In this document: positions 1-11,853 of the stretch, piece after piece
Position numbering within the stretch: position 1 is the stretch's first letter
How the letters are laid out: each line of letters opens with the position of its first letter
Assembly: GCA_963693085.1 (NCBI GenBank)
Contig: OY856410.1
Location: 1,393,672,863-1,393,736,862 of the forward strand
Origin: Alisma plantago-aquatica
Taxonomy: Eukaryota; Streptophyta; Magnoliopsida; Alismatales; Alismataceae
Length of the DNA stretch: 64,000 nucleotides
Direction: 5' to 3'
Notes under the pieces: model-generated
Databases searched by the model: none
What the model was told of the DNA's origin: nothing
What the model saw: the letters and a program-made list of their open reading frames with translations, nothing else
Made by a program: the position numbers and the translations under genes

Positions 1-400
1 ATAATACAAATTCTAATAAATTATTGGTAGATTTGTGGCATAGAGACCAATATTAATCCATAAACCCTTATTTCTAAATTGTGGTGTTGGCCTAGAAACC
101 CCTCCAAGATTTACTCATTAGGAGTAAATCTTGGATAATCTCTAGTTTGGGACTGTTCTTGAACACTTAATCTCACTTAGGATAACTATATAATATGTAC
201 TCAGTTTTGAATATGTTTCATCATCACATCCCCATTTGTTCTCTAAGTACATATATAGATGGGTATATACCCATCTACATCGGTGCACTTAGAGATTATG
301 GAAAAATGTTGTCGAAATATTGTTTAAAAATTAATACACATAATACACTTACTAGTGATATTAGGTGTTCAAGAATGGGATAGATGGTCAATATTCATTA

Positions 401-488
401 CTAAACCCTAAACCCTAATTTGTAGACCCTAAACAATAAACCCTAACCTATAAACCCTAAACCCTAATCTCTAAATCCTAATCTCTAA
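401..488. repeat. Degenerate telomere-type repeat tract
   Basis: About eight imperfect copies of the plant telomere unit (CCCTAAA on this strand) are separated by one- to several-base interruptions such as CCCTAATTTGTAGA. It is an old interstitial tract and not a chromosome end, because ordinary sequence lies on both sides. Confidence 0.6.
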
Positions 489-599
489 AGACCTGACTCA
501 ATACTCATTTTATTTATGATCATAGAATGAATCAACCATGTTGTTTCACTCTAGAGATTATTACTAGTCTTGATCAGTTTATAATATTTACAGAGGAAC

Positions 600-1845
600 A
601 TAGGAAATGACTTGGAGATAGGTTATATTGCCCATGTAGTAATTGCAGTAACACCTTGAAAGTGGACATTGTTGACATAATCAAAAGTCATGTCGTCTGC
701 AATGGGATTGTACAAGGTTATACATAATGGTACTGGCATGGAGAGATTTCTACTATGAGATCAGTAGATGTAGATAGAAATACTTGTGTTGAAGAAGAAA
801 ATGCCGACCATGTAGATGTGAATGAATCAATTCCAATAGACATGGTTGATGCAATGCTAGATAGTTGTGGGTTAAATCTTATTGACCCACTTTCCTTCTT
901 TAGAAACATTGGGCATGATGTTGAGAGGCCTCTATACTTAGGTTGTACTAAGTTTACAAATCTGAGCATTGTGTTGAGGTTGTATACTCTATTTCACATC
1001 TTTGTTGTCTTTGTTGAAAGAAATTCTTCCTGGAGGCAACGAGTTTCCAATCTCAGCATAGAAATTAAATAAAATGTTCTTCCCGATGAGAATGAGGTAT
1101 AATAAGATACATGTGTGCCTGAATGATAGTGCGATATTATAAAAGGACTATACAAATTTGAAAGATTGTCCAAAATGTGGGGCGTCAAGGTACTAAATGA
1201 TGACTTCGGGTAAGTCAAAAATTGGCTCTCCTACCAAGGTGATGTAGTATGTATCTATAATATCACAATTTTAACACTTGCTTTCCAATACCATGGATGC
1301 ATATAATTTATCTTGGCATGTAGAACCAAAGAAAAACAATAAAGTAGTTCTTATGACGTGTCTGATTGCCCACAATGGAAGAAAATTGATTTATTGTACC
1401 CTGAATTTGGTGAAGATGAGCATTGTGATGTTGTGCAATGTGAGAATGTTTGGTGTAAGTTGTATTGTTTTATTACATAGATGTGCATTTTAAATTCTCT
1501 ATCATAATTATATAAGTGATTTTTTTATTACTTATGTGTTTCTTGACAATTTTAGAATGAGAATCTTGAGATGTGCACCTTAAGGACTTGTTGGGCCTAC
1601 TGAGGACTTATATGTGTTTTTTAGAGTGAATGGGTAAAGAGCCAAAGTTGTTTGTTGACTTTGATGAAAACAAGAAATCCTATTGAGAAATATCACTATA
1701 CCTTCACACAATATCTAGGGGTTATTTCTCATAGCAAAGTAGATATAACAATAAAATCTTTGCATAAAGTTGACCATTCAATGATAGACAACATATGGGA
1801 GGACACTGTTGTGAGATATTCTGATTTTCAAAGATATTCATGATT
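600..1845 (+). pseudogene. CACTA (En/Spm) transposase remnant, internally deleted
   Basis: A decayed CACTA transposase is visible in shifting frames. A transposase-associated domain (LYCPCSNCSN, then a WYWHGE-like motif) lies at about 630-750. The TNP2 N-terminal block begins at about 927 (PLYLGCTKFTNLS) and continues at 1087-1200 with a CPKCGASRY zinc-ribbon-like motif. A short part of the next block (LSWHV, then CPQWKKIDLLYPEF) lies at 1290-1422. The catalytic middle of TNP2 is missing. From about 1590 to 1845 the sequence instead resembles the Transposase_24 (Ptta/En/Spm) module, with a YLGVISHSKVDITIK stretch and a terminal IWEDTV. Several stops and frameshifts mean no protein can be made. 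It is probably an internal-deletion derivative of a two-gene CACTA element. No CACTA terminal repeats were recognised. Confidence 0.7.
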
Positions 1846-2454
1846 CTATTTTTAAAAAACCATTAAATATATGAACTTTAAAAAAAAAATATTTGACCTT
1901 GATGAAAATTGCATTGTAAAAAGGTGTTGCAACGCTGTCACATGATATTAAGAAATTATAGGACAAATTTGACAAGAAAATACATAATGAACAACAAGAA
2001 AAAGAAGTTTATCACTAAGAAATGGTCCTATCTTGACCTGAAGGTGTAAGAAGTGTATGTTACTTCAAGCCAAAAGATGAATTCAAGGTATTAATCCTCT
2101 TCCTTTAAAATTGCAAAGAACCAAAACTTATAATTTTACCCTATTCCATGATAAGAAAACTGGTAAGATTGGTTTCTTAGATTTGACAAAACAAGGGTAA
2201 AAATTAAAATATATTTACCAAATGACTTAATTATGTGCCAAAGTTTAAATAAAATCATGAAATATGTTACATATATTTTCTTTAATAACATAATGGATAA
2301 ATAAAAAATGAATAATATGCTTTGGAGTAACAATAGATAACTCCATGTCCATAAATATTAATAATGTTTTATTATTTAAATAAATATGGAAATAATAGAC
2401 TAAATATGTTAAATGTGGAATTTCATATAAAAAATATAAGATATCTCTTTTTGC
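1846..2454. other. AT-rich intergenic stretch
   Basis: No coding similarity, LTR or repeat array is recognised here. Poly-A and poly-T runs are common. Confidence 0.5.
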
Positions 2455-3397
2455 AACAATGTGAATATAATGACATTTTCTTAATAGAATCTAGTGATCT
2501 GGCTTTCGGGTCTGGCGACGAAAGGGGCGATTAGGGTTCGCGGCTCCTGAGTGCGGCGGAAAGCTTGGGGGAGAGGCTCTGGCTGCCGTTGTGAGCCAGC
2601 CGCTCCCCCCGGGCTTTCTCTTCGTCTGGCTCGCTCGGATCCGGGGTCAGGTGGTAATCTATGGTCGGCTTGTTTCCCTTCTCCTTTCGCTCTAGCGGCG
2701 TCGGCATCTGGTCCCGAAGGCTGGATCCTCGATGGCGGTTCTCAGAAGGGGAGGCGGATGCGGCTCAGGCGACGTTGAGATGCTTCTCGGTTTCCCCCCC
2801 TGCTGTTGACAGGCTTCGTTCATAGCCTTACTACCCTCCAGTTTCTCGCAACCCAGGTTGTCCCCCCTTTCCCTTCCGTTTTCTTTTTATTATCAGTCTC
2901 TGGTTTTTTGTTCTGTGTTCATAGGCTTAGTTGGTGGTGCTTGTTTCTTTCTGGAAGTTTATCTGCCTTTGTTTTCTCGCCGCTTGTCGGCGTTTATCTG
3001 TCTGTGCTTATGCTACGACCTCCCTTAGGGAGAGTGTTGAGTTCTCTAGCCATGGCTAGAACTCTTTTTTGCTCTGGTTTGATCTTATTTCTTGGTTTTA
3101 TGGCGTTGTTTGGGTTGATATACAATGAGAACACCATCTTAGTCCAGCCTCTCTACCACTACTCAATGCTCAAGTTGAAGGAGTTCTTCAAAGAAAGATG
3201 TTTATGTCAGAGTCAGGGAAGAAGAATCAAGGCAGAAATGTTCCATTCTCATTCCAATATGAGTTGTAGTGATTTTGGTTTACTGGTTTTGATATGTGTG
3301 TGTTCTGGTTGTATTTTCCTCCCCAATTGTAGATGTCGCATGGCCAACAAGTAATGAATCAGAACAGTTGCTCTAAAAAAAACAATGTGAATATAAT
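2455..3397 (+). mobile_element. GC-rich poly(A) retroposon with 17-bp target duplication
   Basis: A sharply GC-richer block (2472-3380) is bounded by a 17-bp direct repeat, AACAATGTGAATATAAT, at 2455-2471 and 3381-3397. It ends in an A-run (3375-3380) just before the right copy. A long target duplication plus an A-tail is the signature of LINE-machinery retroposition, in + orientation. No reverse transcriptase or endonuclease motif is seen, so it may be a 5'-truncated LINE 3' region, a SINE-like unit or a processed transcript. The end of the block shares TGTAGATGTCG and the following bases with the tail of the insert at about 9600-10361, so the two probably belong to one family. A 182-residue open frame at 2806-3354 is hydrophobic, low in complexity and judged spurious. 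Confidence 0.7.
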
Positions 3398-6186
3398 AGC
3401 ATTCATTCAATCAATGTTGATAATAAAGATATAATATTTTAATGTATACTATGGTAATGAGAGAAATATATGAATGGTGCCATAACTCATAAAAGAAAAT
3501 TCCAAAAGTTGTTATAGAAAATTTGCGTTCCTTGGGTCCCAATTAGCTTGATTTCCAAGTTTTACATTATTTGAACAATTCTAGATCATTGGACTTTGCC
3601 ATACAAAAAGGATTGGCAGCCCAATTTGTAGCTCGGGCCTCTGCGAAGGCATTTATTTAACTTGTGTCGCAAACCTATGTACTATTACCTAATGTATGCA
3701 TTTTTTATTTCATTCTAGATGCCTTAGTTTTATTCTGAAAAGAAAATGTAAGTTGAACTCCAACATATTAAATGATACAATAAATGACTTCAAAGATGGA
3801 ATCTATTGTGGAAAGTAACTTTATCCTTTTATTGGCCATAAAAGTTGATTTTTCATTGATGAGAAAATTAACCTTTGTTGGGAAATGAAAGATGTTATTT
3901 CTTAGAAGAATTATAATACAAATCTAAGTAGACATTTGAATGAAAAGCATATAATAATTGTTGTGGTTTGGAGTAACATGTAACAATATTATAAACTTAG
4001 TTTCTACTTTATAAAATGTATTTATAAAATTATGTCATGATTCAGTAAACAAACCCAATAATACTTACAAGGCATATAGCAATATATATTATGATATACA
4101 TATATATGAATTTATGTTAAAAGCATGCTTAAATGTCTAATTAAATATTAATGGGATACTTTGTCTTGTCTTTGACTAACAAATGGCCTTACGGAAACTA
4201 GACATCATTTGCAGTCAATGTGTGAAATTGTTCTTCATAATTGAATTCCAATTAAATTCTTATTTCTAAATATGGTGATTGTATATGGAATTTAATGACA
4301 CTCTCCCATTTAATACAACATATGAATTTTGCAAAAATCTAATTTGGTATCTCTCTCTTATATATAAATGGCATGTAGGTAGAAGTATCCTCCTTAGCCT
4401 ACCATACTGGAAGTTGAATCCCATTATGAAGTTTACATTCTATTGGGAATATGTCGCGGCATAAAACACATCAAATAAATGAATGAATATCAATTGAAAA
4501 ATTATAACAATGTTTTTTGTACACTTTTCTTAAGAACAATTTACCATTTCCCTCTGCAATCTTTATAAATGGAAAATTATCAATTTGTTAATCTCATCGT
4601 CATTATTTTGATTTAAGAAAAAATTAACAAAAGTGCTATACTATAAATACCATGAATATCTTCACATTTTTGCTCTTATAAGCTAGTGATGTAATCAAAC
4701 TTGTGATATGTAAGTCTAGAAAGTTTTGGAAAGATTGGAATCAAAATTAGAATCTAACTTTAAGTTAATTAAATAGATAGCTTTTTCCTAGAAGGAAATT
4801 GTATTACAGATACTTAATGAAAAAAATAGAGTGACAATATGTATTTCAAGAAATATAAAAAATATAAATCCCTAATGAGTAGATAATTTCTAAAAGATCA
4901 TATAAACCAAATATAACAACAAAATATACATTATGATGATATTTATTTACAAAAACATCAAAACATATTTATACATTAAATGTTCCACTATACAATCTAA
5001 AAATAAGAAATAATGTCAAACTTGAATTTATATTGTATTAGTATCTCTATTTATGATATTCCACGTCAATTGGATAAATCTAAGTTGCCACAAATAAATT
5101 ATAAAATAAATTATCATAATAATGCTAAAAGGACACAAATAAATTAAATGACTTATTAAATAGTTTCAAAATAAGAAAGACACATTAACTTTGTATTATA
5201 CACATCATAATTAGACTACAAGTCAAATTTACTTTGTTTAATTAATGTTTGTTTCATTAAATAAAATATAAAACAAAGGATATAAATACTAGTTATTGTT
5301 GCATTAGTTGGGTTGGTTTTTCCTAAAGATTTCCTACTACACTAAATTTTATGCTCGCAAAAAGAAACCAATCATACAACGAACTTTGACTCTTATTCTT
5401 CATTCTATAAAAGCTCTCATCTCTATCTCTATCTGCGACCCTATTTAAGTTGGTGTTATGCAGAAAGTTGCTTATGATTTCCTCTTCTCTTCTCCCTTCC
5501 CTATTCTTCCCCTCCACCATGACCACGAAGCAACATTTCCTACCACAACAATGTCCTCTTTCCCAAAGAAACATGGAACATCATCAAAACATCATGTTTT
5601 CGGTGCAAAAATCATGCTTCACTAGCTTTGACATCTTCCCTTAGATCTAAGATTTGGAGTTTGACAAGTTGACAAACTTGTCGAGGTGTGATGCATCGTC
5701 TTAAATATACATTGAGAAATTAACCTAATTTTATTCTCTCTTAATGTATGTCGCATCCCCCATGAGTCATATTGAGCAATTACTTCCTTTATCTCTCTCT
5801 TGGGCCTCTTTGAGGTATCTTATTACTGAAATCTTTCTTGATTTGATGACCTATTTGGGTCTAATCTTCATGACTTTGAACTCTTGATCTATGTTAGACT
5901 TTTAGATTGTACTTTGCTTATTGATGAGACCCTATTTTTGAAATTTAAACCATGTTGCCTATTATTGTGAGATGAAACCTTAAGTTTCAAGTTACAGACT
6001 ATTGTGGCCCTGTGAAGTATCTTAATTGTGGAAATGATTGAATACCTATTTATGGATCCTATGACCCCATTGATATTAGTTGGATGATCTCATCACTTAT
6101 TCATGATTATCTATACTTTAATTTTCCTACTATATTTGCATGGATGTTGACTACCCATAACTATAAGTAGTGACACCATATAGGAA
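3398..6186. other. AT-rich intergenic region, no gene recognised
   Basis: Long AT-rich sequence with short chance open frames only. A pyrimidine-rich stretch occurs at about 5430-5580. No transposase, LTR end or conserved protein was recognised. Confidence 0.45.
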
Positions 6187-6330
6187 CTGGGTTTTATTTC
6201 CCTACCACTTATAATGTTTTTAGGCATTGGGTTATATTTCCCTACAAAGAATTGGGTTTTATTCCCCTACCACATATGATATTAGGCATTGGGTTTTATT
6301 CCCCTACCATTCATTGGATTTTATTCCCCT
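6187..6330. repeat. Degenerate short tandem repeat (TTGGGTTTTATTCCCCTACC)
   Basis: Five imperfect copies of the about 20-bp unit TTGGGTTTTATTCCCCTACC occur at uneven spacing of about 20-45 bp, with variants such as GGGTTATATTTCCCTAC. They look like a decayed minisatellite or a repeat internal to a lost transposon. Confidence 0.55.
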
Positions 6331-7403
6331 AAAAAATACTATATTTGTTTGGCACTCAGGTTTTAGTCCTCTTATACTTTGGTATTATATACATATGGGT
6401 TCCTATCCTACTTTTTAGTATATGCTAGTATGTGTTTTACTCACCATGCAACTTTTTATATTTTGTGATATTCTTATTATAGTGACATTGTTTCAAGGAA
6501 AAAATCTCTTATTCCAAGTTTTCATCTATTTGACATTCATATTCCTTTGATATCCATTTGGATTTATACTAACCTTTTCTATGGGAAGCCTTGTTTATTT
6601 AACATCCTTTATTCCTTATATTGCTCAATCCCAAAATAATATGCTCATACCAACATTTATGTTGATGCATCTAATTTTCTCCTTTTTGTGGGGTATGCTT
6701 CCAACCACAGGTGTAGATCAAGGAGAAGTTAACCAAGTTGAACTAGGACATCAAGTGTAGCTAAATCTTTTGGGGTGACAGTTTTGTTGTAGTTAGATGA
6801 TCCTATTTTGATCCTATGATCACTTTAGTTTTCATATGTATCACCTTGTGTGATGAAGGATAGTGTTGATAACAAGCATGTAATAGTTAGATTTTTTGTT
6901 TTCAGCTGATACATTTGGTTACTTGAATTGTACATTTTGAATAAATTGGTTATTATCCCTTTTGCAAAAAAAAAATATACTGGCATTTGATATATTGGAT
7001 GTTTATTTTTTATTTGATTTAGTAAGTGAGTGGGTCCCTCTTGGGTCCCACTCCTTACAAAAATACATTCTTATGATTAATCTGATGAATCAATATATTA
7101 CATAATTAACATATGTTTTGGATTAACTAGGCTTTACACGATGCTAAAAAAGAATAGCGTGCAAAGAATGTGCATCACCACAAGTTGGGTCCAGGTGGAT
7201 ACGCAAGGCATTGCCAATAGAGACCGGAAGCATCTTTTTTTGACCATCCTAGTCCTAGGTTTGTTGAGTCTTCTACTACTCCTACACCTTTACTTTTCCA
7301 TGAGGAGTGGATAGGTGTGAGGACAAGCCAATATAGAGAAATACCCAACCCCTTAACCACTGAGATGGCTGCAAAAATGGTAAAATTCAACTCTCAGTGT
7401 GTA
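6331..7403. other. Intergenic stretch left of the Copia element
   Basis: No gene is recognised. A slightly GC-richer patch at about 7150-7390 contains a 71-codon minus-strand open frame with no similarity I can name. Confidence 0.4.
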
Positions 7404-8136
7404 TGTAAAAAATACTACAGGGGGGTGAATAGGGTTTTATGATAATTTTAAAAATTATTTAAGCAAACAGCCACAAAAAGATTGGAGAAGGAGGCAAGGT
7501 GTTTAGAGTGGTTCCACCCTTAGAAAATACTAAGGGAGTCAGTCCACTACCCGGTTGTTCCCAACTGGGATTTTGAAAGCAAATTTATTTTATTACCTTA
7601 CAAGTATGTTACATAAGATACAACTACCTTCACAACCCTTAGGATAGCCTTCACCTATAAGTAGTCCCACCAACCTTGAAGCAGCCTTCCTCAAAGTAAC
7701 TCCAAGCTCCCCCTTGAAGTAGCCTTCCTCTTGAAGTAGCTTCCCATTGAGACAGCCTTCTTGAAGTAATGCTAAGTCCAATGAGCTACCTTCACCACCT
7801 GAAGAAGATCCAACAACCTCCTTTCCGCAGCCTCCAACCTAGGAGTAGCAAAGGAGAACAAAATACAATAGAAGGAACAAGATTGGAAGAAAGAAACAAT
7901 GTTACCAATGAGTATAACGCTTTGATCCTATATCAAGCGTATTGATCTCCTATCCATTGTGGATGAACATGGTAGTGTGATGGCTAGGAGAAACTAGGCT
8001 ATAGGATAGTGATGTATAGCTCAAAGAAATAGATTGCAAGTGTAGCTCAACTTGTTGCTCACTAAGAATGAATCTCAAGTGTAATTGTATGCACAAGTGA
8101 TTGCAAGTTGGTGCTTTGGGTGTCCTAAGGCATGTC

Positions 8137-8146
8137 CTATTTATAA
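8137..8146 (-). promoter_or_regulatory. TATA box of the Copia 3' LTR
   Basis: The minus strand reads TTATAAATAG. It is the slightly altered counterpart of CTATAAATAG at 14348-14357 in the other LTR and lies downstream of the inverted-repeat array. Confidence 0.45.
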
Positions 8147-8280
8147 TAATGGCCTACTAGTGCTTAGGGACATTCTAGACACTTTCTAGGGTGTTCTTAG
8201 AACTCTACTAGCCATTAGGTGTCCACTAATTACATTGCAACGGCTAATTGTTTAATGTTGAAAAGTGCAGTCCAGAACCT

Positions 8281-8505
8281 TTCTCGGTAGAGAAGTTTGT
8301 CGACTGAGAGTCTCTCAGTCGAGAAATTTTTCGACCGAGGTAAGCTCTGGAATGAGTGTATTGCAACGTTCATTTCCAACTACCAACCAATTTTCAACTC
8401 AGTCTAATGTTTATAGATCTTTCTAGAAGGACTATTCTCAGTCAAGAATATTTTCGACCGAGAGTGTCTCAGTCGAGGAATTTGTCAATTGAGAATGTCC
8501 ATGTT
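8281..8505. repeat. Inverted-repeat array (CGGTCGA/TCGACCG) in Copia 3' LTR
   Basis: Four decayed half-modules of the type CTCRGTCGA...TCGACCGAG occur in two pairs at about 8281-8340 and 8433-8505. The corresponding array in the 5' LTR is better preserved. Confidence 0.65.
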
Positions 8506-8856
8506 CCAATGTGTTGAGCCATGTACTAAGTGTGTGTATCAATGTGTAATTGTACTTATATCTTAAGGGAGGATCTTTCTAAGTGTTGTGAGTGGATAGG
8601 GAAGATCTAACGCTTGATTTACATGATGTCTAAGTACTTGTACATTATATACTTGTACAAGTTTTTACATTGAGAACAACCAAGAAAATAAAAGCAATAT
8701 AAGTGTGTTGATCTTCCCATTTGTATATATATTCAACTATCCACTTCCTTATTTTTTTATCCCTGAAACACTCAAATAACAAGTTAGATCCACAAGAATG
8801 AAATGTTTGTCATTATCATAACAAAGGGATTATAATAATGTCCAATTTATCCAACA

Positions 8857-8870
8857 ATCTCCCCCTTTTT
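8857..8870 (-). promoter_or_regulatory. Polypurine tract of the Copia element
   Basis: The minus strand reads AAAAAGGGGGAGAT directly against the first base of the 3' LTR. This is the position and composition expected of the plus-strand primer for reverse transcription. Confidence 0.75.
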
Positions 8871-9185
8871 GAAGATGACAAACATTTCCAAAATATAAAT
8901 CAAGGAAATATAAATCATATGAGTTTCATACCTGAAGTTTACCTTTGCAACCATTCTCTTGAAGTGTGTTCTAGCCAAGAGATTATGAAACTCATTTTAC
9001 TTTATGTTAATGATTTAGATTGTTCCCCCCTTTGTCATTTCAAAAAGATAACCAAGATAAACATTAAGTATGACTTTTATTGCTTGCCCTTAATTTGATA
9101 ATTTGATGCTCACTTTTTAATTCAAGGGTAATCAACACAATTTAATGCAAACCACTTATTTTATGTCAAATTTAGCCACAATTTA

Positions 9186-9481
9186 TTTCTCAATCATTTG
9201 CAAAGGATGTTAAGCCTTGAAATGATATGAGATCCTTTTAGGTTTGTGGCATATGTGTTTTGATTTCTCAATCATTTACAAGAGATGTTAAGCCCTGAAA
9301 TGATATGAAATTCATTTAGGCTCATGATGGATATATGTATTGATTTCTCATCCATTTTATAAGGGATGTTAAGGCATGAAAATGATATGAGATCCATTTA
9401 GGTGTAGTAGGTTCAAGAAATATATCTCTAATCAATAATGAGGGATGTTAAGCCCATATTGATATAGAGAGTCCATTTTAG
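9186..9481. repeat. Four-copy tandem repeat, unit about 78-80 bp
   Basis: Copies start at about 9186, 9264, 9344 and 9421. They share TTTCTCAATCATTT, GATGTTAAGCC, ATGATATGAGATCC and ATTTAGG segments in the same order. The array lies inside the Copia interior, near its PPT. It is non-coding in all frames I examined. Confidence 0.7.
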
Positions 9482-9596
9482 ATCAGGATAATTCAATAAT
9501 CCTAAGGTCATAGCTAGTTTTTGAAGTTTTGATTCGATCAAGAAATGTTTACAATTTTTTGTGAGCTCCCCCATAATATTATAATCAAGATAGTTT

Positions 9597-10361
9597 AGTC
9601 GCCATTTATCGGCATGTTTCAGTTTGTTGGTTTGGTTATTGGTCCTCCTCTGAGGTGGCACCCCTCTCCTCCGTTTTGGTTCCTCTTTTTGTTTGAGTCT
9701 ATCTGTGGTGGTCGTTTGTTGGTCTTGGTCATTCCTCGGGTTCCTTCTTGGGAGTACGGTGAGATCGGGCGCCCTTTGGTGCTTCAGGCAGAGCAGGAGA
9801 AAGTTGGGTTTGTGCTTCATACGGGTCTTCCCCCCCCCCTGTTTGTAGTGGTGTCGGGAGTGGTGGTGGAGTTCCCAGCACCCTCTACTCCCCACCTTTG
9901 TATCCACATGAGCCATCCTTCCTCTGTATCTGCATCGCTGGGGTTTGTCCTCCTTCCTGGGTCTCCTGGTTGGTGCAACCTTAGTGCTCGTCGCTGGTAG
10001 TTGTGTTTCTAGTCCAGTTTTGTGTGGCGTTGTGTCTGTGTTGTTACACTGTGGTTGAGATCTTTGTCAGGTGATCTTTCGTTGTCTTCATGATGGTAAT
10101 CTCTGTCAGCGGATATGAAAACTCCTCTCCAAATGTACTCATAGGCTCTTGTAGATTGATGAATTCCATCCCATATAGCTATTTTAGACAGCCACTATAA
10201 TAGGTGGACGGTGCTGAAATGTACCTATCACATCCCAATCTGAGCCCTGTGATATGTATTTCTACAAAAGGAGTTGCTGCTTGGTTACTTGATGAGAGAT
10301 TTCTATCGTGTAGATGTCGTATGGCTTACTTTTAATGATATTGAGCTATTTTCAAAAAAAA
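9597..10361 (+). mobile_element. GC-rich poly(A) retroposon inside the Copia interior
   Basis: An abrupt GC-rich block within AT-rich sequence ends in an A-run at 10354-10361. Its tail shares TGTAGATGTCG and following bases with the retroposon at 2472-3380, so I place both in one + oriented family. The 5' boundary is approximate, and no convincing target duplication was found next to the A-run (GAATAACAGG follows it). Open frames on both strands across the block overlap one another and look spurious. Confidence 0.5.
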
Positions 10362-11529
10362 GAATAACAGGCATTAAAGTTTGATTACAATAAGTCAAAC
10401 CTTTTATGAGAGATTTGCACTAAAATCTTATTTTCAACACGATGAACAAGTTTCGGATCAATATACTAAGATTGAGTGCAAAGAAATGATTTAATATCAC
10501 AAATAAGCATGCTGCCAGGCTTATTTTAGGTCGACCATGACTGTGACCCGGGCGCCCCTCGGTCAAACTCTTTTTTGATCAAGAGGCATTTCTGCAGATT
10601 TCCAGTTTAAGCATTCACAATGATCTACTTGATTGAATATAAAGCCTTTATGTAATAGGTGGATACTAATTTGAAAGAGTTTATATCAATTTGAAAGGTT
10701 ATAGCTTATGATCAAGTTTGTATAGAACTTAATTCATGTGAGATATATTTGATTTTGAAATGGTGTCTTGCTCTTGATTTGCTTAGAATAGGCTTTAGAT
10801 AGAATAATTTTATTCTTAAGCAAGATCTCTTATTCCACTAGTCTTCCCATTTAAACTTTTCTCAATTATGAACATAAAGTATGTCTTTTCTTCATATAAA
10901 GGAAAATTCTTTTTAAGAGTTTGCAAGGAATATAGATTTGAAATTCATATATAATTTAAATACTTAGAACAATTAAATATTTTATTTCACAAAATTTGCA
11001 AGTAAAGTATTTTATTTTCAATCTTAGAGCAAAATTGTATGAATATAACATCATCTCTATTTGCAAGACTGTGAACCATCATAAACAACTTGATGAAAAA
11101 ACCAATATCTTTCTCAATCAATAGAAACAAGTCCATAAGTTCTATTGATGAAGTTTTCTCAAAACAACATGGTTCATAATTTTCAGATTGGCCAAGGAAT
11201 ACTTTAGGCAAACCGTTTATAAGATCATATCCTTTTAAATAGCAATTGAAAATATATGAACTTGCAATCTATGCTATATTTGTATTGATTCATTTTTGGA
11301 AGAAAGCATGTCCAATTTTAGTTTGCAACAAGTATACATGTTTTCAATCAACACATTTTGTAACAAGTTCAATAAGAATGTTATAATCAAAGTGTACTTT
11401 CATTTAATAAGTCATGATGCAAGCTTATCAATATGTTTAAAAAGATTGTCTCCAAGATTCATTTGTGATTTGTAGATTAAATCAACATTAATATCAAATT
11501 GATAACAAACTAAAATAAATTAAGAAAGT
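10362..11529. other. Copia interior, no coding sequence recognised
   Basis: AT-rich sequence sits where integrase and reverse transcriptase would be expected in a complete element. A short GC-rich patch at about 10525-10565 contains GTGACCCGGGCGCCCC. No pol motif is visible. Confidence 0.4.
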
Positions 11530-11710
11530 TTTACAGATACTCCGTCGGTTGAACTTTTTCTCGACCAAAATGTTCTCAGTCGACAACTTTCTCGACCGAG
11601 AAAGTTACTGTTTGTCCAGAAAGTGCAGGTTTGAGACAGAAACTTCTTTGGTTGATTATTTTTTCGACCGAAGAGTATCTCGGTCGAGGATTTATTCGAC
11701 TGAGAATGTT
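11530..11710. repeat. Inverted-repeat cluster in the Copia interior
   Basis: The same CTCGGTCGA / TCGACCGAG module seen in the LTRs recurs here about four times, for example CTCAGTCGACAACTTTCTCG and CTCGGTCGAGGATTTATTCG. This patch is therefore probably derived from LTR sequence or carried independently in the interior. Confidence 0.6.
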
Positions 11711-11853
11711 TCTATTTCAGAAATTATTTTCAAGTATAACATAAATACAATTACAGAAATATGCAAATTAAAGCTTAGTTTAGTTGAGATAAGATATTTT
11801 GAGTATTGAAACAAAGTTTTAGCTCAAATCTCAACTAATCAAGTTCAATATTT

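Larger units (their letters stand above)
7404..8856 (-). repeat. 3' LTR of the Copia element
   Basis: On the + strand it opens with TG and ends TCCAACA, so on the minus strand it begins TGTTGGA. It aligns along its length to the right LTR, starting from the shared GGTGAATAGGGTTTTATG segment. It contains a TATA-like site at 8137-8146 and an inverted-repeat array at about 8281-8505. The many mismatches against the other LTR show that this is not a recent insertion. Confidence 0.85.

Noticed and set aside
2806..3354. 182-codon open frame in the GC-rich retroposon
   Set aside because: Hydrophobic and low-complexity, no recognisable domain, and lies within a poly(A) insert. The length is explained by high GC and few stops.
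9428..9916. 162-codon minus frame and overlapping 128-codon plus frame (9614-10000)
   Set aside because: They overlap on opposite strands, cross the retroposon boundary into the tandem repeat and match nothing recognised.
9540..10380. Target duplication for the second retroposon
   Set aside because: GAATAACAGG after the A-run has no clear counterpart upstream of the GC-rich block.
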